From contig NZ_JACJSD010000002.1 of NCBI RefSeq assembly GCF_014697615.1, positions 124,001-188,000 on the forward strand: a DNA stretch of 64,000 bases. Reading direction: 5' to 3'. How positions within the stretch are numbered: position 1 is the first letter of the stretch; every line of letters begins with the position of its first letter. Source of the DNA: Nostoc sp. FACHB-280. Its GTDB lineage: Bacteria > Cyanobacteriota > Cyanobacteriia > Cyanobacteriales > Nostocaceae. The position numbers and the translations under genes are program-made. Of the stretch, positions 52,877-61,508 are shown piece after piece. The notes beneath the pieces were generated by a model. The model worked only from the letters and a program-made list of their open reading frames with translations. It was not told the DNA's origin and searched no databases.

Positions 52877-54262
52877 ATGCAGCTACCACAAACCCCAAAG
52901 ACTCCAGTAGCTTTACAAATGTTGAATTGGGTATTCCGCCCTATGTCCTATATGGAGGAGTGTACTAAACGTTATGGGGACGTTTTTGCACTGAAACTGC
53001 AAAAAAATATTCCTCCTATAGTTTTTGTCAGTCATCCTCAAGACCAACAACAGATTTTGACTCATGACACTAAAGAATTAGAAGCACCTGGAGATTTAAA
53101 TAGTTTGTTTGAAGGCTTACTTGGTAAGCGTTCTTTAATTTCTATGTCTGGTGAAGAACATCAACGCCAACGACAATTAGTAATGCCGCCTTTGCATGGT
53201 GAAAGAATGCGCGGCTATAGCCAGATTATTAATGATATTACTGCCAAAGTCATCAGCCAATACCCAGTCGGACAACCTTTTAATATTCGCACTGTTAGCC
53301 AAGATATTACTCTGCGTGTAATTATGCAGGCTGTGTTTGGTTTAGATGAGGGACTCCGCGCCGAACAACTCCAACAAAAGTTAAAAGTAATTTTAGAAAA
53401 TAGCAGTTCTGTGTGGCGTGTAGCTTTGCTATATTTCCCGGCATTACAAAGAGATTTTGGGCCGATTAAAGTTTGGGGAAGGCTAGAAGAAATTCAGCAG
53501 CAAGCTGACCAACTTATATATGAGGAAATTCAAGAACGGCGGGAACATCCAGACGCATCACGCACAGACATCCTCAGCTTACTCATGGATGCTAGGGATA
53601 CGGAAGGTCGACCGATGACCGATGTCGAGTTACGCGATGAATTGATGACTCTATTAGTCGCAGGTCATGAAACCACAGCCACAGCTATAGCCTGGGCTAT
53701 GTACTGGATTCACAAATTACCCCAAGTTAAGGAAAAACTGATCCAAGAACTAGATAGTTTAGACGATAATCCAGACCCAAATACAATTTACAAGCTACCT
53801 TACCTGAGTGCTGTTTGCTCAGAAACTTTGCGAATTTACCCAGTGGGAATGATAACTTTTCCTAGACGAGTGAAAACACCTATCACTGTCGGTGGTTATG
53901 AACTTCCACCGGGTACGCCAGTTATGGGTGCAATTTACTTAACCCACCAACGGGAAGATATCTACCCACAACCAAAACAGTTTAAACCAGAACGCTTTTT
54001 AGAAAAACAGTTTTCACCTTTTGAATATATACCCTTTGGGGCTGGTGCAAGACGCTGTATTGGTTTAGCCTTTGCTCAATGGGAAATGAAACTAGCGATC
54101 GCTAAAATGTTAACCATAAGAGACTTAGATTTAGTAGACCGCACAGAAGTCCAACCCCAACGCCGTGGTTTAGTCACTGGGCCAAACCGTCCTATTCAAA
54201 TGGTGGTTAAAAGTCAGCGTCAAATCAAGTCTCGCAGTTTAGAAACTAGCACTGTAGCTTGA
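52877..54262 (+). CDS. Cytochrome P450, CYP110-like
   Basis: A 461-residue P450 with all hallmarks: the I-helix oxygen-binding AGHETT, ExxR in SETLRIYP, a PERF motif in FKPERFLEKQF and the heme-thiolate loop FGAGARRCIGLAFA. The start and overall length agree with the CYP110 family, which is restricted to cyanobacteria and hydroxylates fatty acids or hydrocarbons in tested members. It has no membrane anchor. It is followed by a terminator hairpin; no ferredoxin partner is adjacent. Substrate here is unknown. Confidence 0.92.
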   Translation: MQLPQTPKTPVALQMLNWVFRPMSYMEECTKRYGDVFALKLQKNIPPIVFVSHPQDQQQILTHDTKELEAPGDLNSLFEGLLGKRSLISMSGEEHQRQRQLVMPPLHGERMRGYSQIINDITAKVISQYPVGQPFNIRTVSQDITLRVIMQAVFGLDEGLRAEQLQQKLKVILENSSSVWRVALLYFPALQRDFGPIKVWGRLEEIQQQADQLIYEEIQERREHPDASRTDILSLLMDARDTEGRPMTDVELRDELMTLLVAGHETTATAIAWAMYWIHKLPQVKEKLIQELDSLDDNPDPNTIYKLPYLSAVCSETLRIYPVGMITFPRRVKTPITVGGYELPPGTPVMGAIYLTHQREDIYPQPKQFKPERFLEKQFSPFEYIPFGAGARRCIGLAFAQWEMKLAIAKMLTIRDLDLVDRTEVQPQRRGLVTGPNRPIQMVVKSQRQIKSRSLETSTVA

Positions 54263-54266
54263 AGCA

Positions 54267-54323
54267 AACAAAGTCCGCGAGGCGGACTTTGTTTTAATAA
54301 CCGCGCATTCTATTCGTCTGAGC
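54267..54323 (+). terminator. AGTCCGC hairpin repeat, probable terminator of the P450 gene
   Basis: AGTCCGC-GAG-GCGGACT (54272-54288) is followed by TTTGTTTT and then a conserved CCGCGCATTC tail. The same ~54-base unit occurs at 44957-45013, so it is a dispersed repeat that may serve as an intrinsic terminator here, 10 bases after the stop. Confidence 0.75.
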
Positions 54324-54540
54324 TATGTACTTTAAGATGGAAATTTGTATTTTAATAACTTAAAATCTGCTGCCAGAATTTTGTCAATTCAATAATATAA
54401 ACATCCTGAATTTATTAAAAGGATGGTCTTGTTATTCTTTAACCCATTATACTCCTAACTGCATATATCATCTTATAGATCCATTTTGAGGTATGTAAAG
54501 TCTAAAGTAAGCATTATGGGACGCTATGAGATAAAAATTC

Positions 54541-55299
54541 ATGCCAGAAGAACGCAGGTTGGAAGAACAGTTAATCTCACAGGAAGCCGAACGTCGGCTA
54601 TCCAACCAACTGGATGAAGCAGAACAAATTGATGTAAATGTGCAGACTGATTTGTTCAAAATAGTTCAAGGACAAGCAGATGGTGTTTCTCTGAGTGGGA
54701 AAGGATTAGTTTTTAAAGAAAATATCCGGGTTCAAGACATCAAACTACAAACTGATAGTATTGCTGTAAATCCTTTCAGTGCAATTTTTGGACAGATTGA
54801 ATTCAATGCACCAGTAAATGCGATCGCTCGCATTGTCATGACAGAATCAGATATTAATCAAGCCTTAAAATCAGAATTTGTGCAGAATTCAGCCAAAAAT
54901 TATGACTTAAATGTCGAAGGCGAAATTGTCAGGTTTGAAATACAAAATATGCAATTATCTTTCCCTGAAAATAACAAAATTGAATTCCAGGGATTAATGA
55001 CAATCACAGAGAAAGGTAAAAGCCGTCCACTTGGTTTTACAGCCCGATTTCAACCCCGAATTTATGCTAATCCTATCATCTTAGAAAGCTTTGATTGTCA
55101 TCAGGGTGAAGGGGTAAGTTTAGAATTAGTTTTAGCACTAATGCAGAAAGTAAAAGAACTAATAAATCTCCCAGATTTTACATGGGAAGGTACAAAATTT
55201 AAAATTATCAATATGGAGGTTAAACAGCATCATTTAATACTCTTAGTGGAAACTCAAATACGTCAAATACCTCCTTCAATCTCAGAAATTACTAATTAG
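54541..55299 (+). CDS. DUF2993 (LmeA-like) lipid-binding protein
   Basis: A 252-residue protein with a helical, Glu-rich start (PEERRLEEQLISQEAERRLSNQL). A DUF2993-type beta-rich domain follows (VNVQTDLFKIVQGQADGVSLSGKGLVFKENIRV). Family members such as mycobacterial LmeA bind phosphoinositide lipids, and cyanobacterial members are of unknown role. No signal peptide is evident. It lies between the P450 and crtO on the same strand, with gaps of 278 and 104 bases, so a link to lipid or pigment metabolism is possible but unproven. Confidence 0.82.
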   Translation: MPEERRLEEQLISQEAERRLSNQLDEAEQIDVNVQTDLFKIVQGQADGVSLSGKGLVFKENIRVQDIKLQTDSIAVNPFSAIFGQIEFNAPVNAIARIVMTESDINQALKSEFVQNSAKNYDLNVEGEIVRFEIQNMQLSFPENNKIEFQGLMTITEKGKSRPLGFTARFQPRIYANPIILESFDCHQGEGVSLELVLALMQKVKELINLPDFTWEGTKFKIINMEVKQHHLILLVETQIRQIPPSISEITN

Positions 55300-55403
55300 G
55301 AAAATTATCATAGTACTAGTTGATTTAACTAAACACACTCAATGTTGTAATTTCTTTTGAGCCTTTGTAATATTAACAAGCCACTCTATTCTAAACTACA
55401 AAT

Positions 55404-57098
55404 ATGCAAGAATATGATGTTGTAATTATCGGTGCTGGGCATAACGGACTAGTTTGTGCAGCATATTTGCTCAAAGCTGGTTATAGTGTCCTACTTTTAG
55501 AAAAACGTTCTGTTCCTGGTGGTGCAGCCACAACCGAAGAATGTTTACCCAAAGAAGCCCCCGGATTTAAATTTAATTTGTGTGCAATTGACCACGAATT
55601 TATTCACTTGGGGCCAGTAGTTGAAGAATTAGAACTGAAAAAATATGGCTTAGAATATTTGGAATGTGACCCAGTAGTATTCTGTCCCCATCCAGATGGC
55701 AAGTATTTCTTAGCACATAAATCTCTAGAAAAAACCTGTGCCGAAATTGCCCGTTATAGTGAACGTGATGCTAAAAAATATGCCGAATTTACTGAATATT
55801 GGCAACGGGCAATCGGGGCAATGATTCCGATGTTTAATGCACCACCAAAGTCAATTATTGATATTGCGGGTAACTACGACATCACAAAAATCAAAGATTT
55901 ATTGTCAGTCATTGGTTCGCCAAATAAAACCCTCGATTTTATTCGCAACATGATGACCAGTGCTGAAGATTTACTTAATGAGTGGTTTGATTCAGAATTT
56001 TTAAAAGCACCACTAGCCAGATTAGCATCTGAATTAGGTGCGCCTCCATCACAAAAAACCATTGCGATCGGTGCAATTATGATGGCGATGCGTCATAATC
56101 CTGGCATGGCAAGACCGCGTGGTGGCACTGGTGCATTAGTCAAAGCTTTGGTGAATTTAGTTACTAGTAAAGGTGGCACAATTCTCACAGATCAGCATGT
56201 TGAAAAAGTGTTGATTGATAATGGTAAAGCTGTGGGTGTGCGCGTTGCTGGTGGTACAGAATATCGAGCGAAATACGGTGTAATTTCTAATATTGATGCC
56301 AAGCGGTTGTTTTTGCAAATGACCGATAAAAGCGATATTGATTCAGCCGATCCTGATTTGTGGGAAAGATTAGAACGTCGCATTGTTAACAATAACGAAA
56401 CCATCCTCAAAATTGATTTGGCTTTAGATGAACCGTTGCGCTTTCCTTTCCACGCCCACAAAGATGAGTATTTGGTTGGTTCTATCTTGATTGCTGATTC
56501 TGTGGCGCATGTGGAACAGGCTCATAGTAAGTGTACCTTGGGCGAAATCCCTGATGCTGATCCATCAATGTATGTAGTGATGCCCAGTTACCTTGACCCC
56601 ACATTAGCACCACCAGGAAAACATACTGTCTGGATTGAATTTTTCGCCCCCTATCAAATTGCAGGTGCAGAAGGTACAGGCTTAAAAGGTACTGGCTGGA
56701 CTGATGAGTTAAAAAATCAAGTTGCAGATAAGGTAGTTGATAAGTTAGCTACTTACGCACCTAATGTTAAAACCGCGACTATTGCTCGTCGGGTAGAAAG
56801 CCCCGCAGAATTGGGAGAAAGATTAGGTGCATACAAAGGAAATTACTATCACGTCGATATGACTTTAGATCAGATGGTATTTTTCCGCCCCCTACCAGAA
56901 ATTGCCAACTATAAAACCCCCATTGACAATTTATTTTTAACTGGCGCGGGTACTCATCCTGGTGGTTCAATTTCCGGGATGCCAGGACGCAATTGTGCGC
57001 GGGTATTTTTACAATCGAAGCATCCGATTACTCAGACATTGAAAGATGCCAGAGATTCGATTAAATCGACTGTCGGTTCTGTGTTTGGGATTGTTTAG
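55404..57098 (+). CDS. crtO: Beta-carotene ketolase CrtO
   Basis: A 564-residue FAD-dependent phytoene-desaturase-like enzyme. It has the dinucleotide-binding VVIIGAGHNGLVCAAYLLKAGYSVLLLEK (residue 6 on) and the C-terminal LTGAGTHPGGSISGMPGRNC signature. Regions such as APLARLASELGAPPSQK and NNNETILKIDLALDEPL resemble Synechocystis CrtO. It adds a 4-keto group to beta-carotene to give echinenone, the pigment of the orange carotenoid protein. It is followed by a palindrome (57162) and a terminator (57238). Confidence 0.93.
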   Translation: MQEYDVVIIGAGHNGLVCAAYLLKAGYSVLLLEKRSVPGGAATTEECLPKEAPGFKFNLCAIDHEFIHLGPVVEELELKKYGLEYLECDPVVFCPHPDGKYFLAHKSLEKTCAEIARYSERDAKKYAEFTEYWQRAIGAMIPMFNAPPKSIIDIAGNYDITKIKDLLSVIGSPNKTLDFIRNMMTSAEDLLNEWFDSEFLKAPLARLASELGAPPSQKTIAIGAIMMAMRHNPGMARPRGGTGALVKALVNLVTSKGGTILTDQHVEKVLIDNGKAVGVRVAGGTEYRAKYGVISNIDAKRLFLQMTDKSDIDSADPDLWERLERRIVNNNETILKIDLALDEPLRFPFHAHKDEYLVGSILIADSVAHVEQAHSKCTLGEIPDADPSMYVVMPSYLDPTLAPPGKHTVWIEFFAPYQIAGAEGTGLKGTGWTDELKNQVADKVVDKLATYAPNVKTATIARRVESPAELGERLGAYKGNYYHVDMTLDQMVFFRPLPEIANYKTPIDNLFLTGAGTHPGGSISGMPGRNCARVFLQSKHPITQTLKDARDSIKSTVGSVFGIV

Positions 57099-57161
57099 AG
57101 TAGAAATAAACCCCTCAAAATGGAAGTCTATCCTACGTGAGTTGTAAAAATTGAGAGGCTC

Positions 57162-57194
57162 AGATCCCCGACTTCTTTAAGAAGTCGGGGATCT
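57162..57194. repeat. Perfect palindrome, copy 2 (AGATCCCCGACTTCTT...)
   Basis: Identical in arms to the palindrome at 35949-35981 (loop differs), 63 bases after the crtO stop. A dispersed hairpin that could protect or end transcripts. Confidence 0.85.
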
Positions 57195-57237
57195 TGTTGT
57201 TTACAAATGATTTAGGACTGCCATATCACAAAATAAA

Positions 57238-57261
57238 AACCCCACAAAAATTTGTGGGGTT
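57238..57261. terminator. Bidirectional terminator between crtO and the 57340 gene
   Basis: AACCCCACAAA and its complement TTTGTGGGGTT with a two-base loop form an eleven-base stem; A-rich sequence precedes it and TATTTT follows, so it could act in both directions for the convergent crtO and the minus-strand gene ending at 57340. Confidence 0.78.
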
Positions 57262-57339
57262 ATTTTGTGAATTACGGTGACTCTAGTTATCTAAAACACA
57301 TCAACTTGGTTCAGTTCAGGCTATTTTAGGTTACAAAAA

Positions 57340-58038
57340 CTAAACATTTGTGAGACGTTGTTCCAATTCTTCAATACGTTGAGCCATTAAGCTGAGTACT
57401 TCTTGGCTATCGTCTACAGTATTGGGTTCGCCAGGTTGAGATGTCACAACAGGCGGACGGACAATAGATGGTAATCTGACTAAGCTACCACCACTTGCTG
57501 TAGGCAGAGCGTAGGCAATTTGATCAAAGTCAGGAACAGAATCATCAATGTTTTTGGGTAAGAAAGTTCCGCGATGTTCTGGAGTAACTAGCAGTTCATA
57601 AGCTGGCCCGGCGATGGTAGCTCTAGAGATGCTCACATACCCACGAATCTCTAAATTTTTAGCTCCTGTAAACAAGTCTACGTTTTGTAGATCAGGTAAT
57701 AAAGTAATTAGTGCAGTATCATTCGCAGGAATACCAACATTAAAAGTAAAACGTTTAGGATTACCCGGAACTGGAATCAACTCAGAAAATTCATTGTTTC
57801 CTAAAACATCACGGATTGTGACTGTATCTGCTAGATTTAATTCCGGTGTTGTCGCTGTAAATTCCAGTCTCAAACGTGCAGGTGCATCAGTAGTATTAGC
57901 AATAGTTAAAAAGTAACCTTGCACAACTCTACGAGCAACTTTTCCTAGCTTTTGAACAACATCGGGTGGTAAATTACCTAAATTATCTGTAGGAGCGATA
58001 GGGTTAACAAGTAATTCAAATGTTGAAACTAATGGCAT
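57340..58038 (-). CDS. Uncharacterised protein, beta-rich with a C-terminal coiled coil
   Basis: A 232-residue protein I do not recognise. The first ~160 residues are strand-rich with many Asn/Thr (FELLVNPIAPTDNLGNLPP, RVVQGYFLTIANTTDAPARLRLEFTAT) in the manner of Ig-like or structural proteins. Residues 175-200 are Pro/Ser-rich, and the end is a short coiled coil (LSLMAQRIEELEQRLTNV). There is no signal peptide or membrane helix. GGAGA seven bases before ATG 58038 supports translation. It is monocistronic between crtO (convergent) and the SRPBCC gene. Confidence 0.65.
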   Translation of the reverse strand: MPLVSTFELLVNPIAPTDNLGNLPPDVVQKLGKVARRVVQGYFLTIANTTDAPARLRLEFTATTPELNLADTVTIRDVLGNNEFSELIPVPGNPKRFTFNVGIPANDTALITLLPDLQNVDLFTGAKNLEIRGYVSISRATIAGPAYELLVTPEHRGTFLPKNIDDSVPDFDQIAYALPTASGGSLVRLPSIVRPPVVTSQPGEPNTVDDSQEVLSLMAQRIEELEQRLTNV

Positions 58039-58495
58039 AATTAATTCTCCATGTAATCTAGTTTATGTCTCTAAAATTGTGATGGTTATTACCAGATTTA
58101 TAAATGGCAAAATCACAAAATTAGAGTGGGATTGCAGACTGAGGAATGTTTTTTTGTCTGCTAATTATTCCACAGACTTAAATCTTGAATTTACGCAAAA
58201 CTTCTGACTCTTTAACATTTCTTTACAATTGTACTGACTGAGGTATATCCAGAAAATTGATGAAACTCTTGCTGGATAAGAATTATCAGCTATATGAATC
58301 TATGCAAGAAATACGGGGAAAGCACATATAGCCATTCTCAAGGACTCACGCACATCTCTATTACCTGTCTCTGTTATGAAATAATTAGAGCTTGCTATTA
58401 TGCAAAAAATTCTACTGATAAAAAATATAGCCCAGACTTTTGTATAGTCTGGGCTATATGCAGATCATAGATTAATTCTATTGCCAATATTGTGA
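58039..58495. other. Intergenic region ending in the SRPBCC gene terminator
   Basis: These 457 bases include the promoter of the 57340-58038 gene (reading leftwards) and, at its right end, the terminator listed separately. No ORF is seen. The sequence is A/T-rich without recognisable repeats. Confidence 0.5.
58420..58459 (-). terminator. Intrinsic terminator of the SRPBCC gene
   Basis: On the minus strand ATATAGCCCAGACT pairs perfectly with AGTCTGGGCTATAT around a seven-base loop and is followed by TTTTTATCAG, 36 bases beyond the stop of the gene at 58496. The stem of 14 pairs and T-run are typical. Confidence 0.85.
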
Positions 58496-59050
58496 TTACT
58501 GCCTACACAAAACCTGACGCATTTTCCGCATATTTGCAGGTAGTTCAAAGTTCATGGCTTGCTGAATAAAAATTGAAGGAATGGGAATATTGGGTGTGGC
58601 TTGGACATTATAAGCCAGCAAAGTGCCGTTACCAAAATCTTTTAAATCTACGCAGGCGCTAAAGTCTTCAAAAGTGCCTTTTTCCATACGGAAGTGAATT
58701 TGTTGTCCAATGACTTCCGCAACGCTGAGATAAATTTCTACTTGGGCTGTGAAAAATAAAAAGGCTTTTTGTGCTGCTTGGTACAGGCGTTTTGCTTCGC
58801 CTCTGTGCAGAACTTCGCTTCTGGTGATATCAGGAAAATATTGCACCCAACGAGGGTAGTCAGTGAGTTGCTGCCATACTTGCGATCGCATCATTGGTAA
58901 ATACATCCATGCAGTAACTGCACCGCCCCACGCCGTATGCGATCGCGCTTCTACCAAAATTTCGCCCTGCATTAACAATCTTCGCTTGTCATCGCTCCAA
59001 GGCATATCTAAACCTGCAATAATTGGGTCGGAAATATGAGACGCAGCCAT
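58496..59050 (-). CDS. SRPBCC (START/polyketide-cyclase-like) family protein
   Basis: A 184-residue protein with the helix-grip fold pattern: a beta strand GEILVEARSHTAWGGAVTAWMYLPM, the helix-turn segment QVWQQLTDYPRWVQYFPDITRSEVL, the strands YLSVAEVIGQQIHFRMEKGTF and a long C-terminal helix NFELPANMRKMRQVL. Such cyanobacterial proteins (Coq10/cyclase-like) bind lipids, quinones or pigments; which one is unknown. ATG 59050. A strong terminator follows. Confidence 0.82.
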   Translation of the reverse strand: MAASHISDPIIAGLDMPWSDDKRRLLMQGEILVEARSHTAWGGAVTAWMYLPMMRSQVWQQLTDYPRWVQYFPDITRSEVLHRGEAKRLYQAAQKAFLFFTAQVEIYLSVAEVIGQQIHFRMEKGTFEDFSACVDLKDFGNGTLLAYNVQATPNIPIPSIFIQQAMNFELPANMRKMRQVLCRQ

Positions 59051-59319
59051 ATTAAGTCACTCACTCCTCACTTTGCCACACTTCCAGGGTTAAAGTTAAT
59101 CAACGTCTATTAGACTTTAAGATCAACTCAATTAAATTTAGTTCCACTTTTCTAGCACCATTTTCCGGAACTAATATCATCTCATGTTATTTTTCTGTGA
59201 AATCACTTATAAAATCGTATTGCTGATTACATTTAATCAAATCTAAATTTCGGCAGCTTTAACAATAACACTACTTCTAATATAGAAGTGTAATAAATTT
59301 TGAATCAAAGGCGCATTCC

Positions 59320-59514
59320 ATGAATCAATCTTCCTTAAATCGTTGGCTAACTCAAGTTTTTGGAATGCTACTGGGTATTGGCATTGCCATTTGGATTCTC
59401 AGGGGTTTTGGGATTCTGACATTTCTTCCAGGCGGAATCATTTGGTTGTTTGTCTTAGGTGCAATCTCAGTGGCAATCATCAATTTTGCTCAAAGAACAT
59501 GGTGGCGTTTCTAA
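59320..59514 (+). CDS. Small membrane protein, two predicted helices
   Basis: A 64-residue hydrophobic protein (MNQSSLNRWLTQVFGMLLGIGIAIWILRGFG and GGIIWLFVLGAISVAIINFAQRTWWRF) with a short loop between two helices and a basic end. No family is recognised with certainty. It lies 205 bases before the rubredoxin gene on the same strand. The composition argues for a real gene, since coding sense is kept through both helices. Confidence 0.65.
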   Translation: MNQSSLNRWLTQVFGMLLGIGIAIWILRGFGILTFLPGGIIWLFVLGAISVAIINFAQRTWWRF

Positions 59515-59718
59515 TCTAGAACTCATCAGTAAATTGTGTGATATTACTGAAATAAGTTTGTTTAAGTTGGTAGCCATACAACTTTTTCAACTTATTAAAG
59601 TTTAGTTATTTTAGAAATAAACACCATAAAGAGAAAATGCTGAGGTTTGAGTACTGAGTGCTAAAGAAAAACCTCAATCATCCTTAAAAAATCATTTAAT
59701 AAATACAGGGATAAAAAA

Positions 59719-59880
59719 ATGGAAAATTACGAATGTACAATTTGTGGCTACGTGTATGATCCAGAAGTAGGTGATCCTGATGGGGGCATTTCCCCAGGAA
59801 CACCATTTGAAGATATCCCCGAAGATTGGGTGTGTCCCGTTTGCGGCGCGACAAAAGACCAATTTGAACCAGTAGTATGA
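59719..59880 (+). CDS. Rubredoxin
   Basis: A 53-residue protein, too short for ordinary ORF calls, with the two iron-binding motifs [18 protein letters not shown] and [15 protein letters not shown] (CxxCG...CPxCG). All four Cys are present, and the [16 protein letters not shown] core is typical. It is a small one-electron carrier of the cytosol type (no membrane tail like the photosystem II-linked RubA, which is membrane-anchored). The flavoprotein that follows could be a partner, though adjacency alone shows nothing. Confidence 0.95.
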   Translation: MENYECTICGYVYDPEVGDPDGGISPGTPFEDIPEDWVCPVCGATKDQFEPVV

Positions 59881-59979
59881 AGTATGTAGATACCCTTTGG
59901 CTGGCTTCTTGAAGGGTAGTGTGAAGTATGAAATTTCATCCTTCTGCCTTCTGCCTCCTGCCTTCAGGACTATTGACCA

Positions 59980-61305
59980 TTGACTAATCAACGAGATTTT
60001 TTAAAATTGCAACCGTTACAAATTGTCGTTATAGGGGGTGGGGCTGCGGGATTTTTTGGTGCGATCGCTTGTGCTAATGCCAACCCCTACGCCCGTGTTA
60101 TTTTACTCGAAGCCAGCCGTCAACCACTAGCCAAAGTCAGAATTTCTGGTGGCGGACGCTGCAATGTCACTCATGCTTGTTTTGAACCAGCCGCCTTAGT
60201 GGCGAATTACCCCAGAGGTGGAAAAGCTTTGCGGGGTGCTTTTAGTCGCTTTCAAGCTAAAGATACTATTTCTTGGTTTGCTAATCACGGAGTCCCACTG
60301 AAAAAAGAAGCTGATGGGCGAATGTTTCCGGTGACAGACAGTTCGGAAACAATTGTGCAGTGTTTGATGAATGCGGCTGAAGAGATGGACATAGAATTGC
60401 GGACGGGTACACCAGTTGTCTCAGTGAAACGACTACCTAGCACTCAGCACTCACACTTCGACTCCGCTCAGTGTACAGCACTTGAAACTCAAAACTCAGC
60501 ACTCAAAACTCAGTTTGAAGTGTATTTGAAATCGGGTGAAACATTAAAATGCGATCGCCTACTATTAGCTACTGGTAGTAACCCCATCGGCTATAAAATC
60601 GTCCAAGAATTTGGCCATCAAATTGAACCACCAGTTCCTTCACTATTTACCTTTAACATTGCTGACCCCAATTTGCGTGCCTTAAGTGGCGTGAGTATGA
60701 ATCCAGTGCGGTTACGGTTGTCTGTTCCCCAACAACCAACCTTAGAACAAATGGGGCCGTTGCTGATTACCCATTGGGGTGTAAGTGGCCCGGCGGTGTT
60801 GAAACTTTCGGCTTGGGGGGCGAGAATTTTGTCTGACAACCGCTATCAAGCCACTTTAACAATTAACTGGCTACCTGATTTATCACAAGAAGAAGTCCGG
60901 GAGAAAATTGTAGCAGTTAAAAATGAATGGGGCAGAAAAGCGATCGCCTTGCATCGTGGAATTGATTTACCTCATCGTCTTTGGCAATACTTGATTAACC
61001 GTGTCGATATTAATACGGAAATGCGCTGGGCAGAAATTTCTAACAAAACCCTAAATCTACTAGTGCAAGAGATTTCCCAGGGAAAATACTTAATTAATGG
61101 CAAAGGTGTTTTCAAAGAAGAATTTGTCACCTGCGGTGGTGTCAGCCTTAAAGAAGTAAATTTTAAAACAATGGAAAGTAAACTTATTACTGATCTTTAC
61201 TTTGCAGGAGAGATTTTGGATATTGATGGCATTACAGGTGGATTTAACTTCCAAAGTGCTTGGACAACAGCTTATTTAGCAGGTTTAGCAATGGCAGAAA
61301 ATTAA
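59980..61305 (+). CDS. HI0933/YhiN-type NAD(P)/FAD-dependent oxidoreductase, with an in-frame repeat
   Basis: A 441-residue flavoprotein: the FAD-binding VVIGGGAAGFFGAIACANAN, ISGGGRCNVTHACFEP and the C-terminal YFAGEILDIDGITGGFNFQSAWTTAYLAG are diagnostic of the HI0933 family. Function is unknown in cyanobacteria. The start is TTG 59980, within CCATTGACTA repeat sequence; no ATG or GTG lies near. A repeat (about 60438-60513, STQHSHFDSAQCTALETQNS) adds roughly 25 residues between the first flavin half and the insert domain. Confidence in the family is high; start and expression are less certain. Confidence 0.87.
   Translation: MTNQRDFLKLQPLQIVVIGGGAAGFFGAIACANANPYARVILLEASRQPLAKVRISGGGRCNVTHACFEPAALVANYPRGGKALRGAFSRFQAKDTISWFANHGVPLKKEADGRMFPVTDSSETIVQCLMNAAEEMDIELRTGTPVVSVKRLPSTQHSHFDSAQCTALETQNSALKTQFEVYLKSGETLKCDRLLLATGSNPIGYKIVQEFGHQIEPPVPSLFTFNIADPNLRALSGVSMNPVRLRLSVPQQPTLEQMGPLLITHWGVSGPAVLKLSAWGARILSDNRYQATLTINWLPDLSQEEVREKIVAVKNEWGRKAIALHRGIDLPHRLWQYLINRVDINTEMRWAEISNKTLNLLVQEISQGKYLINGKGVFKEEFVTCGGVSLKEVNFKTMESKLITDLYFAGEILDIDGITGGFNFQSAWTTAYLAGLAMAEN
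60438..60513. repeat. REP-like repeat inside the HI0933 flavoprotein
   Basis: AGCACTCAGCACTCAC, a 22-base ACACT...AGTGT palindrome (60453-60474) and degenerate CTCAAAACTCAGCACTCAA tail. It is the short variant of the element in menC and menE. About 76 bases, reading frame preserved. Confidence 0.82.
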
Positions 61306-61508
61306 TAAAAACTCCAGAATTCTGAATCTGAGCTATCTAAGTACTGTATCCTTTGTTCTGCTGTAAAGAAGTGGGAATGCTACTTCAGTAAATCTATAAT
61401 CCGCGTAAAAAATAATACTTGTTTTCAAGCATTTCTCTCATTGTCACTCCACATTTGCAGCAGCCACCCTAGAGTAAGCGATTTTTCGCATTTTTTGTTA
61501 AAGGGTGT

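Noticed and set aside
52729-52968. 79-codon ORF overlapping the P450 start
   Set aside because: It reads through the tandem repeats and is out of frame with the P450, which is the supported gene.
59719-59880. Membrane-anchored RubA (photosystem assembly rubredoxin)
   Set aside because: The 53-residue protein has no membrane tail; it is an ordinary small rubredoxin.
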